This document shows, in pieces, positions 6,826-14,438 of a DNA stretch of 20,097 nucleotides. The translations under genes and the position numbers were made by a program. Under the pieces are notes generated by a model that was not told where the DNA came from, ran no database searches, and worked only from the letters and a program-made list of their open reading frames with translations. Origin of the DNA: Candidatus Schekmanbacteria bacterium (GTDB lineage: Bacteria; CSSED10-310; JACPHN01); assembly GCA_016188575.1 (NCBI GenBank), contig JACPHN010000273.1:1-20097 (forward strand), given 5' to 3'. Position 1 is the stretch's first letter, and each line of letters opens with the position of its first letter.

Positions 6826-9050
6826 CTCGCGGCCTCCTGGAGCTCCCGCAACTGCTCGCGCAGGCCGGGCTCGTCGGGAAACCGCTCCAGTAGCTCATAG
6901 CTCCAACTGAGCGCCCGCCGCTCGTTGCGAAAGACCAGACTGGCCTGGATCACCGCCAGATACGACCGCGGCGTGGGATCGGCATGAAGCAAATCCTCGA
7001 GCGTCTCCATCGCGAGGCGCTCCTTCCCCTGCGCCTTGTACAGAGTGGCGAGGCGAATGGTCGCGTTGACGTTCTCGGGGTACTCGTCGAGCTCTTTTCG
7101 GAAGTGCTCCTCCGCTTCGCCGTCGCGACCGAGCCGGCCGAGATCATCGGCGAGATAGAAGTGCAGATCGCGCGGCGGTGACAGCGTCCCGGGGCCCTCG
7201 AGCGCCACGGCGGCCCGGGCGAGCACGGTGTGGCTGCGCTCGAAGCTCCCCTCACGGTGAAGAATCAGACCCTCGATGAAATCCGTGGTGACGCCCTGAG
7301 GATCGGCTTCTTGCGCAACGCGGGCGTGCTCTCGCGCCAACGCGAAGTCGCCGATGTCGAAATAAAGGCGCGCAACGAGCGCCTCGCCCTCCTTGGGGTC
7401 ATGCTCGGCTGCGATTTCGGCGAAATCGATTGCCTCCTTGGTCCGATTGGCCCTGACCAGGGCCTCGACGATCTCGTCGAGCGCTAGCCGGTCATCGGGA
7501 GCGAGCTCGATCACCTTGAGCAGGCCATCGATATGCGCGTCAAGATGGCCGCGCTTCTTGTTCGCGCGCGCAAGGTAGCGCCAGACGTCGGCCATGCCCG
7601 GGTTGGCCGCGAGTATCTGCTGGAAAATTTCGCAAGCCTTGCCGAGCGCTCCCGAGAACTCTGCCTGGAGCCCTTGCTGGATCTCGCCGACAATGGCAAT
7701 CTTGTCCTTGGGGTCCGCCCTCTCCTCCGCGCTGCCTGCAGTGCCGGCCGCAGGTGCACCGACATAGCCGAGTGCCTCGAGCTGCTCGAGAGTGCTCTTT
7801 GCCGTCTCGCTCGGAGCGCCGAAGGCGAACCTCCCCTGGTGCTCGGTCTCCATGATCTGCTGCCTGGCGGCGAGGAGAGTGGGCTGCGCGGAGGCCAGGT
7901 TGGCGCGCTCGTGAGGGTCTTGCGCGAGGTCATACAGCTCTGGCCGGGGCGCGCTGATGAACTTGTGGGTCGCATCGGTGAGACTGAAGAGCTCGCTCCA
8001 GCCGAAATGATAGCGGGCATACAGCGATTCGGAATAAAGCGCTCGCGGCGAGATGCCGGCGGCATCGTCGATTGCAAGCAAGTCCGTGCCGCCGCCCTTG
8101 ACCGTGTCACCGAGACCGTACAGGTTTGCCAGCGCCGGGGCGATATCGATGTGCTGCACCGGTGCCGCCACGCGCGTGCCCGCGCGTGCCTGGCCGGGGA
8201 GCTTCACGATGAGGGGAACGTGAAGTGTCTCCTGATAGAGGAACACGCCGTGCTCGAGCTCGCCGTGATCCCCGAGCGCTTCGCCATGGTCGGAGAGCAG
8301 AATGATCGTGGCCGATTCGTACAGATTCTTGACGCGCAGGAAGGCGAGAAAGGAGCCTACCAGCTCGTCCGCATAGGCGATCTCTCCATCGTATGCCGAG
8401 GGCCTGCCGAGGCGATATCGCTCGGGCGGCGAGTAGGGCGAGTGCGGCTCATACAGGTGCAGGAAGAAGAAAAATCGCCCGTCCTTACGGCCGGTGATCC
8501 AGGATTTGGCGACCTCGACAGTCTTGCCGCCATCGCGCTGGAGGTCCGCCATGGATCGCGGGCGCCTGCGCACGCCGGTCGCCGTGGAAGGCATGCGAAT
8601 ATCCGCATCGTAGAAATCGAATCCGCGGTTCAGGCCGGAATCTTCGCGCATCACCATGGCCGAGACGGCGGCGCCGGTTTCAAAGCCGCGGGCGCGAAAG
8701 GCCTCGGCCACGGTGGGCACTTCGGCGCGCAGAGCGAATCCGATGTTGTCGCGGGCTCCGTGCTCATAGGGTTGGCGACCCGTGAAAATCGAGGCGTGCG
8801 AGGGGAGGGTCTGCGGCACCTGCGCATAGCAGTTGGCAAAGACGATGCCTTCGGAAGCAAACGCGGAGATGGCGGGCGTGACGATGTGATCGTACCCGTA
8901 GACCGGCAAATGATCCGCGCGCAAGGTATCGATCGAGATCACGATGACGGGACCGGCAGGCGGGCTACCGCGAAAGAGTGCGGCGACGGCGGCAGCGGTG
9001 AGCAGCAGCACCGTCCCGAGGAGGCCGATGCGAGCGGAGCGCTTGATCAT
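6822..9050 (-). CDS. second membrane-anchored sulfatase-fold TPR protein
   Basis: The frame is open to 9170, but ATG 9050 is preferred: it is followed directly by a basic N-terminus and an anchor (MIKRSARIGLLG, anchor about 7-26), and GAGAA lies seven bases upstream. The 742-residue product repeats the architecture of its neighbour: anchor, sulfatase-fold domain (about 34-430) and helical TPR-like repeats (about 470-735). Motifs are SIDTLRAD at 39-46, QTLPSHASIFTGR at 80-92 with Thr81 at the nucleophile position, HLYEPHSPYSPP at 198-209, and SDHGEALGDHGELEHG at 253-268. The linker ends with the same LEQLEALGYVG signature seen in the downstream paralogue (LKKLQALGYVSG). The two genes arose by duplication and have diverged strongly in the TPR part. 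It is the first gene of the operon; no clear promoter was seen upstream. Confidence 0.88.
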   Translation of the reverse strand: MIKRSARIGLLGTVLLLTAAAVAALFRGSPPAGPVIVISIDTLRADHLPVYGYDHIVTPAISAFASEGIVFANCYAQVPQTLPSHASIFTGRQPYEHGARDNIGFALRAEVPTVAEAFRARGFETGAAVSAMVMREDSGLNRGFDFYDADIRMPSTATGVRRRPRSMADLQRDGGKTVEVAKSWITGRKDGRFFFFLHLYEPHSPYSPPERYRLGRPSAYDGEIAYADELVGSFLAFLRVKNLYESATIILLSDHGEALGDHGELEHGVFLYQETLHVPLIVKLPGQARAGTRVAAPVQHIDIAPALANLYGLGDTVKGGGTDLLAIDDAAGISPRALYSESLYARYHFGWSELFSLTDATHKFISAPRPELYDLAQDPHERANLASAQPTLLAARQQIMETEHQGRFAFGAPSETAKSTLEQLEALGYVGAPAAGTAGSAEERADPKDKIAIVGEIQQGLQAEFSGALGKACEIFQQILAANPGMADVWRYLARANKKRGHLDAHIDGLLKVIELAPDDRLALDEIVEALVRANRTKEAIDFAEIAAEHDPKEGEALVARLYFDIGDFALAREHARVAQEADPQGVTTDFIEGLILHREGSFERSHTVLARAAVALEGPGTLSPPRDLHFYLADDLGRLGRDGEAEEHFRKELDEYPENVNATIRLATLYKAQGKERLAMETLEDLLHADPTPRSYLAVIQASLVFRNERRALSWSYELLERFPDEPGLREQLRELQEAAR

Positions 9051-9268
9051 GCGGAATTTCTCATAGAATTTTGAACGGCGGCTGGCGAATCCAGTGCCGC
9101 CGGCTCGAGACAGCCGCGGCGCTCCGCACGGCACGGCGAATCGACCTGGCAATGACGTGGCCGGGGCCATCCGGCCCGCGGGCGCATGAAATCGCGGAGC
9201 TTTTCCAAGATAGCATGGAGTGAGGACGCGAGGTCGCGCGCAGAACCGCCAATCGCAAACCTATCGGC

Positions 9269-9487
9269 ATGGTAAGTCTCCAAACTCCCATAGACGATGC
9301 GAAATGTTTCCAAGCAGTGCGACGGATGCGCCGTCCCCAGGGGAGCCGTTGCCCGCATTGTGGCTCCGAGCAGGTAATCAGACAAGGGAGGGACGAAACG
9401 CGGCCGCGGCAGCGGTATCCGTGTAAGGCCTGTGAGCGGCGCTTCGACGACCTGACGGGGACGATCTTCGCCGGGCACCATCGCCGG
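9269..9487 (+). mobile_element. IS1595-family transposase, truncated N-terminus
   Basis: ATG 9269 opens a frame with the IS1595/IS1016 N-terminal zinc ribbon: SLQTPIDDAKCFQAVRRMR, then RCPHCGSEQVIRQG, then YPCKACERRFDDLTGTIFAG and HH. The two CxxC pairs and the 'FDDLTGTvFaGHH' text are diagnostic. In complete members this is followed by a W..lyfm..g.s...iA segment and the DDE-type catalytic domain. Here family similarity stops at about 9487, and the next bases belong to the 3' end of the minus-strand membrane protein gene. Only about 72 of roughly 300 residues remain. The 218 bases between this and the sulfatase-like gene at 9050 hold no gene I can see and must contain that operon's promoter. 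Confidence 0.8.
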
Positions 9488-10295
9488 CCGCCTCAGTTAT
9501 CGAGGCGTTCGTCACGCCGCGGGCGAGTGCACTCGAGATGAGCCTCCCGGCAAGCTCCACCCAGATCGGCACCGCCAGCACCCACCAAAGCGCAATCCAT
9601 AGGGGCACGCCGCCGAGCCAGCCGAGCCGATACTCGTGCAGACCGCCGACCTGAATGTAGAGCACCTCGACCGCGGGTCCAACCACGCAGACGATCGCCA
9701 TGAGCCGCCACTGCCAGCGGGTAGGAGCCGCCACCGCGACGTAGGCGACCAGCGCCAGCGCGAAGGGGAGCCACGACCACACGGGATGATCGAACCAGCG
9801 ATAGATCGTCTGCCGCGTGGCCACCACCAGCAGCAGCAGAAAGGTCACGCGCGCCGCCGCCGAGCGCACCACCACCGGACCGAGCCGCACGATATCCGGC
9901 GGCGCCAGCGGCGGCCGGCACCGCGCCCACCATCCGAGCGTCACCATGAACCGCAGAATGAATCCCCAGTACGCGAGCATCCACAGCGGAATGGTCGATA
10001 CGGCGGGGAAGAGGCTCGGTACACGATAGTGATAGACCTCGTGCCGCACGACGGAGCTCCAATCGTTGTACCCCCCCAGGACCGCGCAGAGCGCGAAGAA
10101 GGCGGCCTCCGCCCCGAGCCCCAACGGCCGCTCCGATTTCGGGAGGCGCGCAAAGAGCCAGAAGCGCGCCGCCACCATCGCGCCGACCACCACGGTCATG
10201 GTCAGGAGCTGCTGCGCGCCGAGGCAGATCGCGACCGAGATCGCCCCTACGCAGCCCGCATCGACCAGAAACGCCCGGTCACCAAAGGTCCTCAT
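9378..10295 (-). CDS. polytopic membrane protein, 3' end disrupted
   Basis: ATG at 10295 shares a base with the stop of the radical SAM gene (TGATG), so translation is coupled; the frame upstream of this ATG is antisense-like and not used. Up to about residue 265 the protein is strongly hydrophobic with roughly six to seven membrane segments (e.g. LLTMTVVVGAMVAARFWLF, VTFLLLLVVATRQTIY, WIALWWVLAVPIWVELAG) and has loops with YNDWSSVVRHEVYHYR. I do not recognise the family. The last ~40 residues (from ITEAAGDGARRRSS) are read antisense through the IS1595 remnant, so the native end was lost or lies just before about 9500. Its tight pairing with the radical SAM gene suggests it acts in the same pathway, perhaps on a membrane substrate. 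Confidence 0.65.
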   Translation of the reverse strand: MRTFGDRAFLVDAGCVGAISVAICLGAQQLLTMTVVVGAMVAARFWLFARLPKSERPLGLGAEAAFFALCAVLGGYNDWSSVVRHEVYHYRVPSLFPAVSTIPLWMLAYWGFILRFMVTLGWWARCRPPLAPPDIVRLGPVVVRSAAARVTFLLLLVVATRQTIYRWFDHPVWSWLPFALALVAYVAVAAPTRWQWRLMAIVCVVGPAVEVLYIQVGGLHEYRLGWLGGVPLWIALWWVLAVPIWVELAGRLISSALARGVTNASITEAAGDGARRRSSPSGRRSAAHRPYTDTAAAAAFRPSLV

Positions 10296-11659
10296 CACCT
10301 GCCTCGCCCCAAGAAGGAGACCACTTCCGCCACGAGCGCGCGTGGATGCGTCAGCCCGTGAGCGTAGGCGTCCGTCGTGTAGTTTTGCGCCCAGTTGCAA
10401 TTCGCTCCACACTGATCCGCGCCGGGACCGTGAAAGCCCGTCGGATCGATCTCGGCCGAAGCGTATTCGTAAAGACTGTCCACCGAGCTGAACCGCAGCA
10501 CATCCACGTAACGGGGCTTGACGTTCACCGTGGCCTTGCAGGGCCAGACCAGGCGGCCGTCGTGGTCGATGTGCGGCTTCAAGGTATTGCGGCAGTGCAG
10601 CGGCGCCGACCGCAGCAGCCGCTCGTTCATCCGTAGCGAACCGGTAACGCGATAGCCCGCGCGCTTGCGGTCCAGAATCGCGGCAACGAGCTCGTCATAC
10701 TCGCGATCACCGGCGAGCTCCGCGGCAACGGTCGGTCCCTGATTGACGGGGACGGGACAGAACCAGATGCCCATGTCATTGGCAAAGTCGAGCACCGCGC
10801 GCGCGTCCCCGGCGGCGCCGGGAAGAATGACCGTGTTCACCATTAGCTTGAAACGCATCTCCGCGGACAGCAGCCACAGCACCAGCAGGTTGCGCAATAC
10901 ATCCTGCGACCGCTCGGTCACCCACAGCTCGTTGAGCCGTGCCGGCCTCAGGGCGTCGAGGCTGACCACGACGATGTCGATGTCGGCGAGGAACGTCCGC
11001 CACGACTCTCGGCGTAACACCTTGTGGAACAAGCTGCCGTTGGTGTTGATCACGATGGGGAAATAGCCGAGATCGCGCGCTGCCCTGGTCAGCTCCGGAA
11101 GGTCCTTGCGCATCGTCGGCTCACCACCCGCAAAGTAGACGCTACACGTCCCGGTGCGCATGATCTCCAGCAGCTTGCGGCCCTGTTCCGTGTCCAGCGT
11201 GCCCTGCTTGGGCAGCTCGGGATATCGGCGTCCTTGATGGTCGTCACAGTACTCGCACCCGAAGTTGCAGTTTCGCAACAGTGTCCAGATGAAATACAGC
11301 GGTCGCAAGTCCTCACGGCCCTGCCGCGCCAGGGAGCGGTTTTTCCGAAAGTTGCCGAGCGCTTGCCGGTAGGCCGCGGTGCGCCGACCGAGCTCGGCCA
11401 ACCCCCGGCGCGGGCGCTCCAGCATTGGGCGGGCTTCCGCCACGATTTCCTCTGCTTCCGCCAGCAACCGCTGCCAGTCGGGATCGCCCGCAGCCGGCTG
11501 ATAGTGCTTGAAAATCGGCAGCGTCTTCGGTTTCTCGGCGATGTACCCTGCCGTCTCCCCGGTCGCGCTCGCCTCCCGCGCGCGCCCCAACAGGCTGGCG
11601 CGCCGCGGATCCGAAGCGGTCATGCGCGTTCTCGCCATTTCCATCACCGGCACAATCAT
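10295..11659 (-). CDS. radical SAM protein with SPASM-like C-terminal cysteines
   Basis: ATG 11659 is chosen over upstream starts because GGGAGATGAGCTC precedes it; that GGGAGA is also the end of tetR, whose stop lies four bases away. The 454-residue product has a helical N-terminal ~110 residues, then the radical SAM core with CNFGCEYC at 131-138 (the CX3CX2C iron-sulfur motif), the SAM-binding GGEP at 178-181, NTNGS at 205-209 and VSLD at 232-235. Cys356 (LHCRN), Cys374 (VWPCKA), Cys417 and Cys421 (DQCGANC) could ligate an auxiliary Fe-S cluster, as in SPASM/twitch domains that modify peptides or other substrates. I cannot name a substrate. No short Cys-rich or RiPP-like precursor was seen beside it. 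It is the middle gene of a TetR-controlled operon. Confidence 0.85.
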   Translation of the reverse strand: MIVPVMEMARTRMTASDPRRASLLGRAREASATGETAGYIAEKPKTLPIFKHYQPAAGDPDWQRLLAEAEEIVAEARPMLERPRRGLAELGRRTAAYRQALGNFRKNRSLARQGREDLRPLYFIWTLLRNCNFGCEYCDDHQGRRYPELPKQGTLDTEQGRKLLEIMRTGTCSVYFAGGEPTMRKDLPELTRAARDLGYFPIVINTNGSLFHKVLRRESWRTFLADIDIVVVSLDALRPARLNELWVTERSQDVLRNLLVLWLLSAEMRFKLMVNTVILPGAAGDARAVLDFANDMGIWFCPVPVNQGPTVAAELAGDREYDELVAAILDRKRAGYRVTGSLRMNERLLRSAPLHCRNTLKPHIDHDGRLVWPCKATVNVKPRYVDVLRFSSVDSLYEYASAEIDPTGFHGPGADQCGANCNWAQNYTTDAYAHGLTHPRALVAEVVSFLGRGR

Positions 11660-11663
11660 GAGC

Positions 11664-12284
11664 TCATCTCCCTGAAAAACCGAGCGCCGGCAGCACCGCC
11701 GCCGCCGCACCCAATGTCATTCGCACCAAAAGATCGACCGCATCCGCTTTCGACTCGGCTGCACCAAACACGTGTTGCATGCCGATGCGCGTCCACAGGC
11801 CGAGCAACCCGTGCACCGCCAGCCTGATTTTCACCGCGTTAGCTCCGTCGCCGCCGGCCATGGCCGCGATCCTGTCGGTAAGGAAGGACACCACCGGTGG
11901 GTTGATCCCGTCGCGCAGTCCGGCGATCGCGTCCTCCGCGACCGCCCGTTGCGCAAATGCCAGGAGCAGGCCCCGCCCCTGGCTCCAGTATTCCAGGCAG
12001 ATTTCCGCGCTCTCCCGCACGACGGCCGGGAGGTCGACGGGCAGCCCGCGACCCTCCCAAGCGGCCCGAAGCCGCTCTACAAGACCGTTGTTGTATGCGG
12101 CGAGCAGCTCATCGAGCAGCGCTTCCTTGCTCGCGAAGTGGATGTAGAGCGTTCCGGCAGCGACTCCCGCGCGCTCGGCAATGTCCGCGACCTGGGTCTC
12201 CCGGAATCCACTGCCCGCAAAACACAGCCCGGCGGCCTTCAAGATTGCCTGTCGCGTCATCTCTTTTCTGAGTTTGCGGGTCAT
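11664..12284 (-). CDS. TetR/AcrR family transcriptional regulator
   Basis: A 206-residue protein of standard TetR size. The N-terminal DNA-binding domain (about 1-60) has the signature FRETQVADIAERAGVA, then AGTLYIHFASKEALLDELL: helix-turn-helix followed by the conserved Y-HF-SKE-LL segment. The remainder is the helical ligand-binding and dimer domain, ending in ALGFSGR. The start at ATG 12284 has AGGA six bases upstream. Its stop lies four bases before the radical SAM start, so it heads a three-gene operon. A promoter and three regularly spaced operator-like repeats lie immediately upstream, consistent with repression of its own operon. The ligand is unknown; TetR proteins of this type often respond to lipophilic or acyl molecules. 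Confidence 0.92.
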   Translation of the reverse strand: MTRKLRKEMTRQAILKAAGLCFAGSGFRETQVADIAERAGVAAGTLYIHFASKEALLDELLAAYNNGLVERLRAAWEGRGLPVDLPAVVRESAEICLEYWSQGRGLLLAFAQRAVAEDAIAGLRDGINPPVVSFLTDRIAAMAGGDGANAVKIRLAVHGLLGLWTRIGMQHVFGAAESKADAVDLLVRMTLGAAAAVLPALGFSGR

Positions 12285-12319
12285 TGGGATCCTGCCTCGG
12301 TCTGGCGAAGCGCGACGAA

Positions 12320-12359
12320 TGAACGTGATTCGGTGAATGGTATTCGGTGAACTCCATTC
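12320..12359 (-). promoter_or_regulatory. three tandem operator-like repeats upstream of tetR
   Basis: On the plus strand TGAACGTGATTC (12320), TGAATGGTATTC (12334) and TGAACTCCATTC (12348) occur with exact 14-base spacing. Each is an imperfect palindrome of the form TGAAY-N3-ATTC. GAAY and ATTC half-sites therefore alternate every 7 bases across 40 bases. The array starts at the -10 hexamer and covers the predicted transcription start and 5' leader of tetR. This is what an autorepressed TetR operator would look like; binding itself is inferred. Confidence 0.7.
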
Positions 12360-12387
12360 ATATAAGCGCAGGGTGGCCAGAAGTCAA
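12359..12387 (-). promoter_or_regulatory. sigma-70-type promoter of the tetR-radical SAM operon
   Basis: Reading the minus strand, TTGACT (12387-12382) is separated by exactly 17 bases from TATATG (12364-12359). Both boxes are close to TTGACA/TATAAT. Expected transcription start is near 12352, giving a leader of about 70 bases before the tetR ATG. The -10 box abuts the operator-like array. Confidence 0.65.
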
Positions 12388-12798
12388 GCGGATGGGCGTG
12401 ACCTGAATTCGCCGGTTGGTCGACGCTGGCGTAGCAATACCCTCTGCATCCCTCCACCGCTGGTGGCGGGAGGTGAGGTGGTGAGTGTTCGCGATGCACT
12501 TTCCGCGCAGCTTGCAGGCGAAGAGGGGGCGGATCATCGCGTGACCTCGTCCCCGCCGTCTGGCGCAGGCCTTGCGGGCCGCGGACGGCTCGCGGCGAAT
12601 GCCGTGAGCGAGCGGCAGCTCCGTGCTCTTGACGCCGCCGGGAGGTGCGGCTACGCTGCCGCCACAACCGGATCGGTGTTGCCGTAACGGTCTGGCGTTA
12701 CTCTTGGGGGCTTGTTTGCGGGCGCGCCGCCGCGGCCAAGGGCTGCGGCGCCGCCGTGCTGCGAGGCCGACTTTGATGCATTGCGAGAGAGGCGAACG
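12388..12798. other. intergenic region, no convincing gene
   Basis: About 410 bases between the tetR promoter and the AAA ATPase remnant. Several frames cross it but none has a start with a ribosome site or family-like sequence. It holds a perfect 6-base inverted repeat, GTAACG at 12684 and CGTTAC at 12696 separated by six bases, which could be an operator for the downstream relic. It also holds a hairpin-like stretch near 12451-12475 (CCTCCACCGCTGGTGG). Confidence 0.5.
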
Positions 12799-12896
12799 AT
12801 GCTGGCCAAAATCGACGTCAGATCATTCAAGCCGCTCCATGACGCAAGAGTTGAGCTTGGCTGGGTCACTGTCCTGGTCGGGGCAAATGGAAACGC
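12799..12896 (+). pseudogene. AAA-family ATPase remnant, cut in Walker A
   Basis: ATG 12799 with GAGAGGCG upstream starts MLAKIDVRSFKPLHDARVEL and continues GWVTVLVGANGNARAG. The first 30 residues match the start of RecF/SMC-like AAA ATPases of the AAA_15/OLD type (ml.ki.v.nFKsl.d..v.l..ltvlvGaNGaGKStll). Homology is lost exactly inside the P-loop: GANG is followed by NARAG instead of AGKS. The frame ends at 12978 without further family features. The intact start and ribosome site suggest a formerly functional gene, of a type common in phage-defence and mobile islands, deleted from its P-loop onward. Confidence 0.6.
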
Positions 12897-12947
12897 CCGG
12901 GCGGGAGCACTTGCCACGGTGGCCATCACTGCTGCCGACCCGGAAAG

Positions 12948-14438
12948 GTGTCCCCGTATCTGCGGACACGGCGCGTGAGGTTGGGGCGCGAGCGGCGGGG
13001 CGGCGTAGGGACGGGGTGGCTGGCCGCAGGGCTGGGCCTGCTCGCCTGGTCGCTGGCAACCGCGCTTCTGTCCACACGGTTCGAGTATGGCGGTGCGCCG
13101 GGCTCACGCCCTACGGCGGCATTCGTCGGCCTGATGATGATCGCGGGCGCCGTCCACGTGGCAGTGGTCTGGCTCGGCGAGCGCCCGGTATCCGACCGCC
13201 GCGGACTCGCGTGGGTTGTTTTCGTCGGCGCCGCGATGCGCTTGTGCATGCTGCTTTCGACGCCGATTCTCGAGGACGACTACTATCGCTATCTGTGGGA
13301 CGGCGCCGTGACCGCCGCCGGTGCGAACCCCTACCGGTATGCTCCGCGAGAGGTGGCGCAGGCGGCACGGGGTGTGGCCGGAGCACCGTTTCCGGAGCAT
13401 CTGGCAGATCTGGCAGAGCGTGGCAAGGAGGTGCTCGCGCGAGTGAACCATCCAGAGCTGACCACGATCTATCCACCGGTTGCCCAGCTCGCCTTTGCCG
13501 CGGCCCATGTGCTCACGCCGTTCGAGCTGGCCGGTTGGCGGCTCGTCTTGCTCTGCGGCGAGGGCGCGACGCTGGCGCTATTGCTTCTGCTCGTGCGCCG
13601 GCATGGCGGTGCGCGTGTGCACTTGGTGGCCGCGTACTGGTGGAGCCCGCTGGCCGTGAAGGAAGGGATCAACTCCGCCCATGTGGATGTGCTGACCGTT
13701 CCGCTCGTACTGCTCGGGTTTTTCCTCACGGTCCAGGGCCGCGGCATCCCGGCGGCCGCGGTGACGTCGCTCGGCGCCGGCGTCAAGCTCTGGCCCGCGC
13801 TGCTGCTTGTCGCGCATTGGCATTGGACTGGACGGGGACTGCGCTGGCTCCCGACTTTTGCCACCGCATCCTGTGGCACCCTGGCGCTCGTCCTGGGGCC
13901 GTTCGTGCTCGCCAGCATGTCGGCGAAAGCCGGCCTGGTTGCCTACGGCACCCGGTGGGAAATGAACGATGGCCTTTTCACGGTGCTCGTGCGGGGGATG
14001 GCTCTGCTCCGTGCCGCCGGCGTGGCCGTACCGCTCACTGATGGCGGCGCGGCGCGCATGGCGGTCGCCCTGATCGCCCTCGCGGTGCTGCTTTGGTTGT
14101 TTCGGAAGCGGCTGCGGGAGGCCGGCGATCTTTTCGACCGCGCGGCGCTGGCCGTCGCCTGGTTGCTGCTCCTGAGCCCCACGCAGTTTCCCTGGTATGC
14201 GCTCTGGTTTCTGCCGCTGACGTCCTTGCGGCCGAGACTTTCGCTGCAGTTGCTTGCGGCCCTCTTGCCGCTCTACTATCTGCGCTTTCAGCTCAAAGCG
14301 AGAGGGGACGTCGCTACATTCGACGACTGGCTCGTGTGGCTGGAAACGGCTCCGGTCATAGGTGCCATGGTCGTGGAGCGATGGCGCGGGCGGGTGTACA
14401 GAGCTCGCGCCCTGGTGCATGTGGGAGAAGCGAAGTGA
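12948..14438 (+). CDS. GT-C type membrane glycosyltransferase (GT87/DUF2029-like)
   Basis: The 496-residue integral membrane protein has about ten or more hydrophobic segments. After the first segments comes TPILEDDYYRYLWDGAVTAA at 105-124, followed by NPYRYAP. An acidic pair in the first large extracytoplasmic loop before 'Y.YlwDG..v..G.NPY' is the signature of polyprenyl-phosphate-sugar-dependent GT-C enzymes. Further on are YPPVAQLAF, GINSAHVDVLTVPLVLLG and LLLLSPTQFPWYALW, also typical of the family. It probably adds a sugar from a lipid-linked donor on the outer face of the inner membrane. The start is uncertain (GTG 12948 versus GTG 12975). Its stop overlaps the next gene's start (GTGA), so the two work together: the partner's GT2 domain could make the lipid-linked sugar used here. 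Confidence 0.82.
   Translation: MSPYLRTRRVRLGRERRGGVGTGWLAAGLGLLAWSLATALLSTRFEYGGAPGSRPTAAFVGLMMIAGAVHVAVVWLGERPVSDRRGLAWVVFVGAAMRLCMLLSTPILEDDYYRYLWDGAVTAAGANPYRYAPREVAQAARGVAGAPFPEHLADLAERGKEVLARVNHPELTTIYPPVAQLAFAAAHVLTPFELAGWRLVLLCGEGATLALLLLLVRRHGGARVHLVAAYWWSPLAVKEGINSAHVDVLTVPLVLLGFFLTVQGRGIPAAAVTSLGAGVKLWPALLLVAHWHWTGRGLRWLPTFATASCGTLALVLGPFVLASMSAKAGLVAYGTRWEMNDGLFTVLVRGMALLRAAGVAVPLTDGGAARMAVALIALAVLLWLFRKRLREAGDLFDRAALAVAWLLLLSPTQFPWYALWFLPLTSLRPRLSLQLLAALLPLYYLRFQLKARGDVATFDDWLVWLETAPVIGAMVVERWRGRVYRARALVHVGEAK

Noticed and set aside
4750-6900. Plus-strand open frame of 716 codons opposite the first sulfatase-like gene
   Set aside because: Arg/Gln-rich antisense translation without any domain; the minus strand carries full conserved motifs. 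High GC with strong third-position bias opens antisense frames.
7533-9074. Plus-strand open frame of 513 codons opposite the second sulfatase-like gene
   Set aside because: Same reason: shadow of the minus-strand coding sequence, with no ribosome site or family-like text.
9050-9170. N-terminal extension of the second sulfatase-like protein
   Set aside because: The additional 40 residues lack a ribosome site and would place an unlikely segment before a clear basic-plus-anchor N-terminus at ATG 9050.
10295-11659. Radical SAM protein as ArsS-type partner of the TIGR04282/TIGR04283 domains
   Set aside because: It lacks the ArsS-like C-terminal selenodomain signature, is divergently transcribed with its own regulator, and its cysteine spacing is SPASM-like. 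The link is possible but not supported.
12451-12475. Short repeated G/C tracts as a CRISPR-like or REP array
   Set aside because: Only one hairpin-like unit with no regular spacing or repeated copies was found in the window.
12623-14041. Long plus-strand frame overlapping the GT-C glycosyltransferase
   Set aside because: Arg/Gly/Ala-rich out-of-frame reading; the real frame gives membrane segments and the EDDYYRYLWDG motif.
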